This document shows positions 1-9,450 of a DNA stretch of 64,000 bases, one piece after another. Within the stretch, counting starts at the first letter, position 1, and every line of letters begins with the position of its first letter. The stretch lies in assembly GCA_903893785.1 (NCBI GenBank), contig CAITNQ010000253.1, positions 1 to 64,000 on the forward strand, in the 5' to 3' direction. The stretch comes from an uncultured Gemmatimonadota bacterium (GTDB taxonomy: Bacteria > Latescibacterota > UBA2968 > UBA8231). Position numbers and translations under genes: made by a program. The notes beneath the pieces are model-generated. The model was not told the origin of the DNA. It was given only the letters and a program-made list of their open reading frames with translations, and made no database searches.

Positions 1-995
1 ATCTCCTCGACCGGCGCCTGCCCGGCCGCCTGGGGGATGACGAACTGGTACTGAAGGAACCCCTGCCGGCCGTAAATGCGATTCCAGTGGCCCACCGCGT
101 CCAGCGGGTAGAAGAACGGATCATAGTGAACGACTTGGTAACGGTCGCGCTGCCATTGGCGATGGTAGTACAGGCCATTGAAGGCCCGCACCGTCAGCGG
201 GCTGAGCGCCCATCCCGGCAGCGACCAGGGCACGTTCAGTCGGCCCGGGGGATGCACGGCCAGGGGCGTGCGCGTTTCCAGGTTCCCGGCTTCCACGTGG
301 TCGCCCAGCATGACCAGCGAACGGCCCAGGTGACGCCCTTGGGCCAGGCAGTCGATCCAGGCCACTGAATACCGGTATTGGTCCTGGGTCTCGCTGAAGA
401 CGCAGCAGGTCTCCGACAGGTTGCCGGTGCGGTAGGTGCGTACGCCGACATACGCCGAGGTGATCCGGCGCAGTCGCAGCGTGGCCGCGACGATGACCCC
501 GGTCAGGCCCATGCCGCCCAGGGTCGCCCGGAACAGTTCGGGCTCCTGCTGCCGCGAGCAGGTCACGTCGCGGCCGTCGGCCAGGATCATCTCCAGCGAC
601 TCGACGTGGCGACTCAGCGAGCCATCGACGTGGTGGTTCTTGCCGTGCACATCGGCGGCCAGGCAACCACCCAGGGTAGGGAACTTGGTCCCCGGGGTCA
701 CCGGCAGGAACCAGCCGCGGGGCACGGCAAACTGCAGTATGCGCTCAAGGGTAACGCCGGCTTCGGCTCGCAGGCGACCGGTTTCGGCTTCGAAGTCCAG
801 CAGCCGGTCCATGGGCAGCATCGACAGCACGCGCCGGGCCAGGCAGGCGTCGCCGTACGAACGGCAGTTGCCCTGAGCCAGCCAGGCACCCGGCAATTCG
901 AGGCATGCCTTGAGCTGCCGGCGCCAGCGCACGCGGACCACGTCGGCTTCGACCACGGGATAACGACCCCAACCGGAAGTTATCTGGCGCTGCAC
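1..995 (-). CDS. DprE1-like FAD-linked oxidase (C-terminus off left edge)
   Basis: FAD-binding oxidoreductase of the VAO/PCMH fold, closest in motif to DprE1, which in mycobacteria oxidises decaprenyl-phosphoryl ribose during arabinan precursor synthesis. About 331 residues are visible. The FAD-binding NCRSYGD lies at about residues 43-49, LGGCLAADVHGKNHH at 108-122, and the DprE1-like stretch GFLQYQFVIP just before the window ends. The start is GTG at 995, because an in-frame TAG lies at 1008-1010 and no other start falls between. It is divergent from glgB. The mycobacterial substrate is known for the family; the substrate here is unknown, and any DprE2 or UbiA partner would lie to the left of the window. 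Fairly sure of the family, not of the reaction. Confidence 0.85.
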   Translation of the reverse strand, partial: MQRQITSGWGRYPVVEADVVRVRWRRQLKACLELPGAWLAQGNCRSYGDACLARRVLSMLPMDRLLDFEAETGRLRAEAGVTLERILQFAVPRGWFLPVTPGTKFPTLGGCLAADVHGKNHHVDGSLSRHVESLEMILADGRDVTCSRQQEPELFRATLGGMGLTGVIVAATLRLRRITSAYVGVRTYRTGNLSETCCVFSETQDQYRYSVAWIDCLAQGRHLGRSLVMLGDHVEAGNLETRTPLAVHPPGRLNVPWSLPGWALSPLTVRAFNGLYYHRQWQRDRYQVVHYDPFFYPLDAVGHWNRIYGRQGFLQYQFVIPQAAGQAPVEE

Positions 996-1207
996 GTGCG
1001 GTCCTGGCTACAGGAAGAGGGAAGTGGCGTGGGCAACAGGTCAGCAAGGTACAGTCGGCCTCGGGCGGCGGCAACCCGGAGGCGGCTTGCGCCGTTGTCC
1101 ACGGGGAGGTTGTTTACCCCGGTGGAGTCATCTGACCGTTCTGACCTCTGCCGCCGCGCGGGCCGCGGCAAGCCGGGGCCACGGAGCCCACCCATGGGGA
1201 CCTGGAG

Positions 1208-3415
1208 ATGAGCAAGACCCTTACTGACGACCAGTTGGGGCGGTTGTTGAGCGCTGACCTCGACGACCCCTTCGCCGTGCTGGGAATGCACCCGGTCCAG
1301 GGAGCGGGTGAGCCGGCGCTGGTGGTACGGGTCTTCCTGCCGCAGGCGCGTCAGGTCACGGTCCTGGCGCGTGCCTCCGGGACGCGCTATGCGGCCACGC
1401 AGGTCCACCCCGAGGGTGTCTTCGAGGCCCTCGTGCAGGGCGCAGCCACCCTTTTCAGCTACGAGCTGGAGGTGGTCGGTGCCGATGGCGTTCGGAGGTG
1501 CCGCGATCCCTACTCCTTCTGGCCGCAGATCAGTGCCTACGACCAGTATCTCTTTAACGAGGGTTCGCATCTGACGGCCGGTGACCGCTTCGGCGCTCAT
1601 CTCCAAGTGGTGGATGGCTGCGCCGGCGTGCTGTTCGCGGTTTGGGCGCCCAATGCGCGGCAGGTGAGCGTCGTCGGCGACTTCAATCGCTGGGATGGTC
1701 GGTGCCACCCCATGCGGCCCCTGGGGCCTTCGGGTCTGTGGGAGCTCTTTGTCCCGGATCTCGGCGACGGCACCGTGTACAAGTACCAGGTCAAATCGCG
1801 TACTGGCGCCCTGCTGCTCAAAGCCGATCCCTTCGCGGCCGCCGCCGAGGTGCCGCCCCGCACGGCGTCGGTAGTGCGGCGTACGGACGACTTTGTCTGG
1901 GGCGACCAAGAGTGGATGTCCGCCCGCGCGGATCGTCGCTGGTTCCAAGAGCCCCTGTCCATTTACGAGGTGCATCTGGGGTCGTGGCGGCGGCAACCGG
2001 GCAGCGGCGAGCCGTTGGGGTACCGCGAGTTCGCCCACCAGTTGGCCGACTACCTGGTGGACCTGGGCTTCACCCACGCCGAACTCCTGCCGGTCGCCGA
2101 GCACCCCTTCAGCGGCTCCTGGGGGTACCAGGTGACCGGTTACTTCGCCCCCACGGCGCGCTTCGGCAGTCCGGCCGATTTCGCCTACCTGGTCGATCAC
2201 CTCCACCAGCGGGGACTGGGGGTGATCCTCGACTGGGTTCCGGGCCACTTCCCGCGCGACGCGCACGGACTGGCGCGCTTCGACGGCACCTGCCTGTACG
2301 AACACGAGGATCCGCGCCAGGGGCTTCATCCGGACTGGGATACCCTGGTGTTTAACTACGGCCGAGCCGAAGTGCGGTCGTTCCTGCTCTCCAACGCCGT
2401 GCACTGGCTCGAGCAGTACCATCTGGACGGCCTGCGCGTCGACGCGGTCGCCAGCATGCTCTACCTGGACTACTCGCGCTCCCATGGGCAGTGGGTTCCG
2501 AACCGTTTCGGTGGCCGCGAGAACCTGGAGGCCATCGACTTCATGCGTCAGCTCAACACTCAGGTCTACGACCGCTGCCCGGGGGTGATGACCATCGCCG
2601 AGGAGTCGACGGCCTGGCCGGGCGTGTCGCGACCCGCCTGGGCCGGCGGGTTGGGATTCGGCTTCAAGTGGAACATGGGGTGGATGAACGACGTGCTCCA
2701 CTACGCCACCAAAGACCCCGTGCACCGCAAGTACCACCACTCCTCACTGACCTTCAGTCTCCTGTATGCCCACAGCGAGAATTACATCCTGCCGTTCTCT
2801 CACGACGAGGTGGTACACGGCAAGGGGTCGCTGCTGGCCAAGATGCCCGGCGATGCCTGGCAGAAACTCGCCAACCTGCGCCTGTTCTACGCCTTCCTTT
2901 ACGGTCACCCGGGCCGGAAGCTGCTGTTCATGGGCGCTGAGCTGGGCACCTGGCACGAATGGAATCACCAAAGCGAACTCGACTGGGGCCTGCTGCAACA
3001 GGCGCCGCACCAGGGCGTACAAGCCTGGGTTCGCGATCTGAACGCGGCTTACCGCCGGTTCCCCGCGCTCCACCGGGCCGACAGCGATCCGGCAGGTTTC
3101 GCCTGGATCGACTGCCAGGACGTGGAGAACGGCGTGGTCTCGTTCCTCCGGCGCGATCCGGCTGGCGGGTCCCTGCTGGTGTGGGTACTCAACTTGACCC
3201 CGGTCCCACGGCACGGCTACCGCGTGGGCCTGCCGGCGCCCGGGCGATGGGACGAAGTCCTCAACAGCGACGCCGGTTGCTACGGCGGCTCGGGCCTGGG
3301 CAACGGCGGGGTGGTCTGGACCGAGGCGGTGCCCAGTCACGGCCATGCCCAGTCAGCGCCTCTGCTCCTGCCTCCGCTCGGGGCGCTGCTGCTGGCCCCG
3401 GCCCTACCCGGCTGA
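1208..3415 (+). CDS. glgB: 1,4-alpha-glucan branching enzyme GlgB
   Basis: Cytoplasmic GH13 enzyme that cuts alpha-1,4 glucan chains and rejoins them as alpha-1,6 branches in glycogen synthesis. At 735 residues it is normal length for bacterial GlgB. An N-terminal pair of CBM48-like beta domains (about 25-105 and 125-215) precedes the (beta/alpha)8 barrel. Catalytic residues by family homology are the nucleophile D412 (in [12 protein letters not shown]), the acid/base E465 (IAEEST) and D533 (SHDEVVHGK). The ATG at 1208 follows a poor GGAG placed close to the start. No other glycogen gene is in the window. A weakly regulated single gene seems likely, but I see no clear promoter in the 212 bp upstream. 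Confidence 0.98.
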   Translation: MSKTLTDDQLGRLLSADLDDPFAVLGMHPVQGAGEPALVVRVFLPQARQVTVLARASGTRYAATQVHPEGVFEALVQGAATLFSYELEVVGADGVRRCRDPYSFWPQISAYDQYLFNEGSHLTAGDRFGAHLQVVDGCAGVLFAVWAPNARQVSVVGDFNRWDGRCHPMRPLGPSGLWELFVPDLGDGTVYKYQVKSRTGALLLKADPFAAAAEVPPRTASVVRRTDDFVWGDQEWMSARADRRWFQEPLSIYEVHLGSWRRQPGSGEPLGYREFAHQLADYLVDLGFTHAELLPVAEHPFSGSWGYQVTGYFAPTARFGSPADFAYLVDHLHQRGLGVILDWVPGHFPRDAHGLARFDGTCLYEHEDPRQGLHPDWDTLVFNYGRAEVRSFLLSNAVHWLEQYHLDGLRVDAVASMLYLDYSRSHGQWVPNRFGGRENLEAIDFMRQLNTQVYDRCPGVMTIAEESTAWPGVSRPAWAGGLGFGFKWNMGWMNDVLHYATKDPVHRKYHHSSLTFSLLYAHSENYILPFSHDEVVHGKGSLLAKMPGDAWQKLANLRLFYAFLYGHPGRKLLFMGAELGTWHEWNHQSELDWGLLQQAPHQGVQAWVRDLNAAYRRFPALHRADSDPAGFAWIDCQDVENGVVSFLRRDPAGGSLLVWVLNLTPVPRHGYRVGLPAPGRWDEVLNSDAGCYGGSGLGNGGVVWTEAVPSHGHAQSAPLLLPPLGALLLAPALPG

Positions 3416-3460
3416 GTCCCGCCGGTTGACGGTCGGGTAGCCGACTGGCGGCGAGGGAGT

Positions 3461-3466
3461 TATATT
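3461..3466 (+). promoter_or_regulatory. possible -10 box for the CNB/receiver gene
   Basis: TATATT in an otherwise GC-rich 75-bp gap, 24 bp upstream of the GTG at 3491. No good -35 lies at 16-18 bp (a TTGACG at 3426-3431 is 29 bp away), so this is a weak call. Confidence 0.3.
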
Positions 3467-3490
3467 CTCTGCGATTCGCTGCGGGCGAAG

Positions 3491-4489
3491 GTGCGCCACG
3501 ACCGCCGGGGGATCTCCGGAAGCGAGGGCCGACTGCATACCAACAAGCTGCTGATCCAGGTCCTCCGCAAAATCCCCATCTTCCGGGGGTTGTCGCCGAC
3601 GCAGGTCAAGACCATCCTCGGGCTGTGCACACCGCGCGCGTTTCCGGCGGGGGCGCTGGTATGCCGCAGCGACAGCCCCAGCGACGAGATGTTCATCCTG
3701 ATCTCCGGCGAGTTGGTCGTCTCGACGGCCGAAGGTATTCGCGTCGCCACAGTGACGCCGGTGACCACGGTGGGGGAGTTGGGGGTCATCAGCGGCCATC
3801 CCCGCACCGCCACGGTCGAGGCGATCAAGAACAGCAGCGCGTTGGTGATCCAACGGGCTCATTTCGACTATGTCCTGCGCGACGACCGCGACCTGCAGGC
3901 GATCGTGTACCGGAACATCATCGACCTTTTGGCGGTCAAGCTGACGAACGACAACATTCGTCTGCGCGACCACGAAATGGCGGCGCAGCGCTACGAAGCG
4001 CGCATCTCGGTGCTGGAGCGGGAGTTGCGCGAGCAGCAGCAGAAGGCGGGTCTGTCCGTCGACATGCTGGTCGAGAAGGCCGGTGTCGATCGCCACGTGC
4101 TCGAGGCCGAACTCGACTCGCAGACCCGGCAGCCGCTGCCGGTCATCCTGGTGGTCGATGACGAACCCGAAGTCCGCGCCCTGCTGCGCCAGGCCCTGGC
4201 GACCTACTGTGTGGTCGAGGCCGCCAACGGCAAAGAAGCCCTTGAGCGTCTGGCCGCCAAACCGGCGGATCTGATCCTGACCGACCTGCGCATGCCGGTA
4301 ATGGACGGCTTCGAGTTGCTGGCCGCCGTGCGCCGGCAGTTCCCGGACCTGCCGGTCCTGGCCATCTCGGGCTTCCTCGACGAGGACGACATCAGCGGCC
4401 AGGGGTTCGACGACTTCATTGAGAAGCCCGTCAGTCTGGCCCGGCTCCACGAACTGGTCGTGGGCGCTCTGGCCCGCAGAATGGAATGA
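3491..4489 (+). CDS. cyclic nucleotide-binding domain fused to response-regulator receiver
   Basis: Signalling protein of 332 residues. Residues about 20-140 form a cyclic-nucleotide-binding (cNMP/CAP_ED) beta-roll, with an opening typical of these sensors (KIPIFRGLSPTQ). A coiled-coil linker rich in Glu, Arg and Gln follows at about 150-185, then a CheY-like receiver (about 213-330) with acidic pair D223/D224, phospho-acceptor D265 (in ILTDLRMP) and conserved K312 (IEKP). There is no DNA-binding or enzymatic output domain, so it probably acts through protein contacts. The cognate kinase is not in the window. The GTG start at 3491 has no good Shine-Dalgarno, so the true start could differ by a few codons. 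The stop lies 10 bp before the permease gene. Confidence 0.85.
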   Translation: MRHDRRGISGSEGRLHTNKLLIQVLRKIPIFRGLSPTQVKTILGLCTPRAFPAGALVCRSDSPSDEMFILISGELVVSTAEGIRVATVTPVTTVGELGVISGHPRTATVEAIKNSSALVIQRAHFDYVLRDDRDLQAIVYRNIIDLLAVKLTNDNIRLRDHEMAAQRYEARISVLERELREQQQKAGLSVDMLVEKAGVDRHVLEAELDSQTRQPLPVILVVDDEPEVRALLRQALATYCVVEAANGKEALERLAAKPADLILTDLRMPVMDGFELLAAVRRQFPDLPVLAISGFLDEDDISGQGFDDFIEKPVSLARLHELVVGALARRME

Positions 4490-4499
4490 ACCCCGGTCT

Positions 4500-5336
4500 A
4501 TGTGGCGTGACACCTGGCGGCATCTGCGACGGCACCGGTTGGCCATGGCCGGCGCGTCGGTGCTGGTCCTGCTGTTGCTGGCGGCGCTGACGGCGCCCCT
4601 GCTGGCGCCGCAGTCACCGCTGACTCAAAACCTGTACCAGCGTCTGCTGCCACCCTCAACCGAGCATCTGTTCGGCACCGACGAATTCGGCCGTGACATC
4701 TTCAGCCGCCTGCTTTTCGGGGCCAGGATCTCGCTGCGCATCGGGCTGGTCGCTATCGCCGTGGCCCTGACGGCCGGCACGCTGCTGGGCCTGCTGGCCG
4801 GGTACCGGGGCGGCTGGGTGGATACCCTGGTCATGCGCGCCATGGACATTCTGCTGGCTTTTCCCAGCATTCTGCTGGCCATCGCCATCGTCGCCGTCAT
4901 TGGCCCGGGTATCGACAATGTCATGGTGGCCATCAGCATTGTCATGGTGCCGCAGTACGCGCGGTTGGTGCGCGCCTCGGTACTCACGGTGCGCGAGGCG
5001 GCCTATGTCGAGGCCGCCCGGGCTCTGGGGGCCGGCCACCTGCGCATTGTCTTCGCCAGTGTACTGCCCAACTGCATGGCGCCTCTGGTAGTCCAGTCCA
5101 CCCTCAGCCTGGGCACGGCCATCCTTGATGCAGCCGGGCTGAGTTTCCTGGGCCTGGGGGCGCAACCGCCGACGCCGGAGTGGGGCGCCATGCTGTCGGG
5201 TGGCCGGGAGCTCCTGCTCACGGCGCCCTGGGTCATGACCTTCCCCGGACTGGCCATCCTGCTCGTAGTGCTGGCGCTGAACCTGTTCGGCGATGGCCTC
5301 CGCGACGCCCTCGACCCGCGCCGAGCCACCTCGTGA
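4500..5336 (+). CDS. DppC/OppC-type ABC transporter permease
   Basis: Inner-membrane permease of a dipeptide/oligopeptide/nickel-type (PepT) ABC importer, 278 residues. The N-terminal segment has one membrane helix (about 18-38) followed by the family motif HLFGTDEFGRDIFSRLLFGAR. The BPD_transp_1 domain carries the EAA-like loop EAARALGAGHLRIVFASVLPN and the FLGLGAQPPTPEWG motif near the C-terminus. ATG 4500 was chosen over earlier in-frame codons because the first helix and length then fit DppC. The partner-like DppB and binding protein are on the opposite strand 4-7 kb away, and no ATPase gene is present. Its stop overlaps the ATG of the TPR gene (TGATG), so translation is probably coupled. 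Confidence 0.92.
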   Translation: MWRDTWRHLRRHRLAMAGASVLVLLLLAALTAPLLAPQSPLTQNLYQRLLPPSTEHLFGTDEFGRDIFSRLLFGARISLRIGLVAIAVALTAGTLLGLLAGYRGGWVDTLVMRAMDILLAFPSILLAIAIVAVIGPGIDNVMVAISIVMVPQYARLVRASVLTVREAAYVEAARALGAGHLRIVFASVLPNCMAPLVVQSTLSLGTAILDAAGLSFLGLGAQPPTPEWGAMLSGGRELLLTAPWVMTFPGLAILLVVLALNLFGDGLRDALDPRRATS

Positions 5337-7273
5337 TGCCGTCGACGCGCGCAGCGTGGGCGCCACTTCGGGCACTGTGCCGAGGCCGAATCTGGCTGCT
5401 CTGGCTGGCGCTACCCGCACTGACTGGTTGTGCCAGCGTTCTGGGGATGCATGGCCGCGAGACGGCCAGACCCAGCGCCGCCGATGCGCGGCTGGCGCGC
5501 CGGTACTTCATCGACGCCAAAGTGCGCCAGGCCCAGTCAGACTGGCCGGCCGCCATTGTGGCGCTGCGCAGCGCCGCGGACTTCGATCCGAGGTCCTCGG
5601 TCATCTACGCTGAACTGGCGCGCTGCTACCGCGAGATGGGCGATCCCACTCAGGCGCTGCGCTTCGCCCGTCGAGCCGTAGACCTGGACCCCGGTCGCAC
5701 CGACCTGCGGCGCAGCATGATCCAACTGCTCGAGCACGTCGAGAGCCCGGCCAGCGCCGTCGGCGAAGTTGAGCAGCTGATCCAACGCGAACCCAGCAAC
5801 TGGCGATTGTACCGGCACCTGGCGTACCTGTACCTGCAGTCGGGCCATCCAGAGCGGATCACCCCGCTGTTCAACCGGGTGCTGGACCGCCGCGATACGC
5901 CCCCGGAGGTCCGGGCCGACATCGCTTCGGTGCTCGCCCGCGTCGGCAAGCAGCACCAGGCCGAGCGCGTGTACCGCCAGGTACTGGCCACGAGTCCGCA
6001 GACCGAGGACGCGTGGCTGGGCCTGGCCGAGGTCCTGCAGGCACGCGGCCAGCGCGAGGAGGCCTTGGCCACGTACCGGCGGGCCGGGCATGAGTTGCCC
6101 GAGAGCCCCATGGTGTTCTTCTACCTGGCCCGCGCCGTGACCACGGCCGAAGACCTGGACCGCATCGTCGTCGACGAAGACCCTCGCTTCCTCTACCGGC
6201 TGGGCGTCGCTCTGGCCAGCGCCGGACGACAGGAACCCGCCGGGCGCGTCTTCCGGGCCATCGTCGATCGGCAACCGGGCACGGCCGAGGAGTGGCTGGA
6301 CCTGGCTCGCTACTACCTGAGCCAGGAGGACCTTTCCCAGGCGTCGGAGGTAATGGCCCGAGCCCTTTCCGCCGCTCCTGACAGCGCCCAGCTCTACCTC
6401 TTCTGGGGCGCTGCCCTCGAACAGGCTGACCGGCTGGACGAGGCGATCGAGGTCTACCGGCGCGGCACCGAGCGTCTTCCCACTGAGTCGCGGCTGTATC
6501 TCTACTGGGGCCTAGCGCTGGAAGAGCGCCAGCAATGGCAGGAAGCCGCTGACCTGTACCGGCAGGGGCTCGAGCGTGGCCGGGAACCCGACTCGGACCT
6601 GCACGTCCGCTGGGGTATCTGCCTGGCGCGGCAGGAGCAGTGGGATGACGCTACGTCGCACTTCAGTCGGGCTCTGGAAATGTCTCCGCGCTCGCCCGAG
6701 GCGCATCTCCAATGGGGGCTCGTTCTTGAGCGCCAAGGGCGCTGGCAGGAAGCCGTCGGGCGCTTGGTCACGGCGGGCGAGCTGGCCCCCAGTGATACCC
6801 GCGTGCTCTTCTACCTGGGCGCCGGCTTCGAGCAGGCCTCGCGCCAGTTGGGCCAGAGCGAGTATTTCGACCGCGCCGTGGCCACCTTTAGGCGTCTGCT
6901 GGAACTGAACCCGGACGACGCCTACACGCTGAACTACTTGGGCTACATGTTCGCCGAGAAGGGCACGGATCTGGAAGAGGCCGTGTCCCTGCTCAAGCGA
7001 GCCATTGAGATCGAGCCGGGCAACAGCGCCTTCTACGACAGCCTCGGCTGGGCCTATTTCCGCCTGGGTGAGTTCCAGCGCGCCGAGGAGTACCTGGCCC
7101 AGGCGCTGGCCGCCATCGACGAGGACGACGCCCAGGAGCAGGCCGTCATCTTCGACCACGCAGGTGATGTTGCCCACGCCCTGGGTAAGGGTGACGAGGC
7201 TCGGCGCCACTGGGCGCGGGCCCTCGAGCTGGGGCCAACCAGCGAATCCGTGCGGCGCAAACTCACCCCTTGA
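5336..7273 (+). CDS. TPR-repeat lipoprotein
   Basis: Protein of 645 residues with a lipoprotein signal peptide ending in LPALTGC, so probably anchored in the outer or inner membrane facing the periplasm. The rest is a long solenoid of tetratricopeptide repeats (about 14-16) with the usual W-LG-Y-A-P spacing, for example the repeated YLFWGAALEQ and YLYWGLALEE helices and a final unit of the form LNYLGYMFAEKG...LEEAVSLLKRAIEIEP. TPR lipoproteins act as scaffolds; no specific partner can be read. The start ATG at 5336 overlaps the permease stop, and the stop overlaps the next start (TTGA). The pairing with a small lipoprotein downstream resembles TPR/DUF4292 pairs of FCB bacteria, which is an inference. 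Confidence 0.88.
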   Translation: MPSTRAAWAPLRALCRGRIWLLWLALPALTGCASVLGMHGRETARPSAADARLARRYFIDAKVRQAQSDWPAAIVALRSAADFDPRSSVIYAELARCYREMGDPTQALRFARRAVDLDPGRTDLRRSMIQLLEHVESPASAVGEVEQLIQREPSNWRLYRHLAYLYLQSGHPERITPLFNRVLDRRDTPPEVRADIASVLARVGKQHQAERVYRQVLATSPQTEDAWLGLAEVLQARGQREEALATYRRAGHELPESPMVFFYLARAVTTAEDLDRIVVDEDPRFLYRLGVALASAGRQEPAGRVFRAIVDRQPGTAEEWLDLARYYLSQEDLSQASEVMARALSAAPDSAQLYLFWGAALEQADRLDEAIEVYRRGTERLPTESRLYLYWGLALEERQQWQEAADLYRQGLERGREPDSDLHVRWGICLARQEQWDDATSHFSRALEMSPRSPEAHLQWGLVLERQGRWQEAVGRLVTAGELAPSDTRVLFYLGAGFEQASRQLGQSEYFDRAVATFRRLLELNPDDAYTLNYLGYMFAEKGTDLEEAVSLLKRAIEIEPGNSAFYDSLGWAYFRLGEFQRAEEYLAQALAAIDEDDAQEQAVIFDHAGDVAHALGKGDEARRHWARALELGPTSESVRRKLTP

Positions 7274-8094
7274 CCGCTGTGCGCCAGCGGCCCCGCTGCC
7301 CCTGGTCCTGGTTCCTGGGGCTCGCATTGATCGCGCTCGCCTGTGCGCCGCCGCCCATAGCCCGCAGCGGTTGGCGACCGGACGGCGACGTGGCCTGGCT
7401 GCTCAGCCCGTCCATCGATCCGCGCCTGCAGCTGACCAACCTGCTAGCCGAATTCCGCGTTACCCTGGTGCAGGACAACGAGCGCCAGTTTGCCACCGGG
7501 GCGCTCCGCTTAGCGGGGCCGGACTTGGCACGCCTGGACGTGCGCGGTCCCTTGGCGGCCCATCTTTTCAGCGCCGTCGTCGAGAGCGACAGCCTGACGC
7601 TGTGGGGCCCTCAGGCCCAAGGCGCCTGGAAGGGCAGCGTGGACGGCCCGCTGCTATCGCGCCTGACCGGCGTCGATCTGGCCGGTTACGACCCGGCCAG
7701 TGCCCTGCTGGGCCTGGTGCGGCCCGCAGGGCCGGCAACCGTGTCGGTCGTGGGCTCGCCGCGCCGCAACCCGGTCAAGGTGACCATCGACCAAGCCGGC
7801 GACCGGCGCACGCTGTGGATCGACCTGAGGCATGGACTGGTCTGCCGCGAGGTCGTCGTCGGGGCCGACGGGGCGGCGGTACTTGAGCGCCGGCTGGAAC
7901 GCTACCGCGAGGTTGACGGGGCCCTGCTACCCGAGCGGGTGACGCTGCAGAGCCCGTCCGGAGCCCGTCTGGTGGTGGAATTCCGTCGCTGGGTGCCCGG
8001 GGGCGTGCCTGACGCGACGCGCCTGCAGCGCGATGTGCCCCGGGTCGGTCTCACCCGGTGCCCCGCCGACGGCGCCATGGACCGGTGGCCCTAG
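7270..8094 (+). CDS. outer-membrane lipoprotein, LolB/DUF4292-like
   Basis: Lipoprotein of about 274 residues with a signal peptide and lipobox (ALIALAC). The body is beta-rich with a pattern like LolB/LppX/DUF4292 proteins: an opening amphipathic strand set (NLLAEFRVTLVQDNER), repeated short strands with G-x-L-R-L-AGP, and late strands containing LPERVTLQSPSGARLVVEF. Such folds bind acyl chains or lipoproteins. The start is ambiguous: TTG 7270, overlapping the preceding TGA, or GTG 7279; both are in frame and give the same signal peptide. It is translationally coupled to the TPR lipoprotein and they probably work together. The fold assignment is an inference from pattern, so moderate confidence only. 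Confidence 0.6.
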   Translation: MTAVRQRPRCPWSWFLGLALIALACAPPPIARSGWRPDGDVAWLLSPSIDPRLQLTNLLAEFRVTLVQDNERQFATGALRLAGPDLARLDVRGPLAAHLFSAVVESDSLTLWGPQAQGAWKGSVDGPLLSRLTGVDLAGYDPASALLGLVRPAGPATVSVVGSPRRNPVKVTIDQAGDRRTLWIDLRHGLVCREVVVGADGAAVLERRLERYREVDGALLPERVTLQSPSGARLVVEFRRWVPGGVPDATRLQRDVPRVGLTRCPADGAMDRWP

Positions 8095-8118
8095 GCGATT
8101 GACACGATCCGCGCCATT

Positions 8119-8132
8119 GCTTACCAGTAAGC
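8119..8132 (+). promoter_or_regulatory. perfect 14-bp palindrome (candidate operator)
   Basis: GCTTAC-CA-GTAAGC, 76 bp upstream of the oxidoreductase ATG. A TTGACA lies at 8099-8104, so the palindrome would cover the -10 position of a promoter with that -35 (TACCAG at 8122-8127, 17-bp spacing, poor match). A second TTGACACGA sequence lies at 8157-8165. It looks like a repressor site for the downstream sugar-oxidoreductase gene. Confidence 0.45.
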
Positions 8133-8207
8133 TCCGTAAGCACCCCAATGGGCGACTTGACACGACCTGCACCTTGTCCGCACAGGCACCACAAGGAGGG
8201 AAATCGC

Positions 8208-9344
8208 ATGGCGAAGCTCAGAGTTGGCATGATTGGCGGCGGCGGCCCGGGCAGTTTCTTCGGCATGGTCCACAACCGGGCCATCTCATTGGACGCCAGT
8301 CGCGAGTTGGTGGCCGGAGCCTTGCGCACCGACCCGGCGGCGGCGTTGGCGGCGGCCGCCGCGTGGGGCATCGAGGGCTACGGCGACTGGCAGTCCATGC
8401 TGGCGGCGGTTCAGTCAGGCAAACTGTGCCTCGACTATGTCACCATCGTGACGCCCAACCACGCCCACTATGCCCCGGCGCGGGCGTTCCTGGCCGCCGG
8501 CATTCCGGTTCTGTGCGAGAAGCCCATGACCATGACCGTCGAGGAAGCCGAAGACATGGTTGCCGCGGCGGCGCCGGGCAACGTGCCTTTTGTGCTGGCC
8601 CACACGTACACGGGCCACCCGATGATGATGTTCGCCAAGGAGTTGGTGCGCACGGGGCAGATCGGCGAGGTGCGCAAGATCGAGTCCTGGTACAATCAGG
8701 GTTGGCTGGCATCGGACCTGGAGGCCAGCGGCCAGCAGCAGGCCGCGTGGCGCACCGACCCGCAGCGGACCGGCATATCCAACTGCGGCGGCGACATCGG
8801 CACGCATGCCTTCATTGCCGCGACCTGGGTCAGTGGTTTGGGCGTTGCGCGGGTGTCGGCCCGGTTGAACTCGTTCGTGCCCGGTCGGGTCTTGGACGAT
8901 GACTTCAATGTGATCGCCGAGATGTCCAACGGGGCCACGGCGCTGATCCACGCCACCCAGATCGCTATCGGTTACAAGAATGACAACGGGTTCCGCATCT
9001 TCGGCACCAAGGGTTCGCTGGAGTGGCACCAGGAACGCGCCGAGAAGCTGCTGGTCCGTCGAGGTGAGGTGGACGAAGTGTACTGGATCGGCGCCGGGTT
9101 CAGCTACATTCCGGCATCGGTGAAGCCATACCTGCGGGTGCCGGCTGGTCACCACGAAGATTTCTTCCCAGCGCTGGCCAACCTGCATCAGACGATGGAA
9201 TTCACGCTCCGCCGCCGCCGCGGTGACGGCACCGCGCCGACGCCCTTCGACCATCCTGGCCTCGCCGAAGGCGTCGCCGGCATGCGCTTCGTCCGTGCTG
9301 CCGTTGAGAGCTCCAAAGCAAGAGGCGCCTGGACCGAGCTGTAG
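8208..9344 (+). CDS. Gfo/Idh/MocA-family NAD(P)-dependent oxidoreductase
   Basis: Cytoplasmic dehydrogenase of 378 residues that would oxidise or reduce a sugar or inositol-like substrate. The N-terminal Rossmann fold has a Gly-rich loop MIGGGGPGSF (about 8-17), and the family EKP motif is in VLCEKPMTMTVEEAEDM. The C-terminal half is the GFO_IDH_MocA_C beta-sheet domain, with NCGGDIGTHAFIAA carrying the catalytic-region D/H pair. ATG 8208 was chosen because a strong AAGGAGGG lies 7 bp upstream (8193-8200) and the Rossmann strand follows at once. It stands alone after a 113-bp gap holding a palindrome. Substrate cannot be assigned. Confidence 0.93.
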   Translation: MAKLRVGMIGGGGPGSFFGMVHNRAISLDASRELVAGALRTDPAAALAAAAAWGIEGYGDWQSMLAAVQSGKLCLDYVTIVTPNHAHYAPARAFLAAGIPVLCEKPMTMTVEEAEDMVAAAAPGNVPFVLAHTYTGHPMMMFAKELVRTGQIGEVRKIESWYNQGWLASDLEASGQQQAAWRTDPQRTGISNCGGDIGTHAFIAATWVSGLGVARVSARLNSFVPGRVLDDDFNVIAEMSNGATALIHATQIAIGYKNDNGFRIFGTKGSLEWHQERAEKLLVRRGEVDEVYWIGAGFSYIPASVKPYLRVPAGHHEDFFPALANLHQTMEFTLRRRRGDGTAPTPFDHPGLAEGVAGMRFVRAAVESSKARGAWTEL

Positions 9345-9407
9345 GCGACGCGTTGGCGCCGGTCTGCCGACTCGGCCGGCGTGGCTCCCGCGTGCCGAGC
9401 GTCTGGC

Positions 9408-9450
9408 GCAACAAGGCTGGCGCCCCTTCCGGGGCGCCGGCCTTTGTTGC
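9408..9450. terminator. long inverted repeat between convergent genes
   Basis: Arms GCAACAAGGCTGGCGCCCC and GGGGCGCCGGCCTTTGTTGC around a TTCC loop, with one bulged A and one G-T pair. It sits between the convergent oxidoreductase and permease genes and would form a stable hairpin in both transcripts. There is no long T-run, so it may be a weak terminator or an mRNA 3'-end stabiliser. Confidence 0.6.

Noticed and set aside
378..1211. Plus-strand frame over the DprE1-like gene
   Set aside because: The minus-strand reading from GTG 995 has FAD-oxidase motifs; this frame has none.
1208..2740. Long minus-strand frame under glgB (about 586 codons)
   Set aside because: Antisense of a clear GlgB; no recognisable motif and composition typical of a GC-rich shadow.
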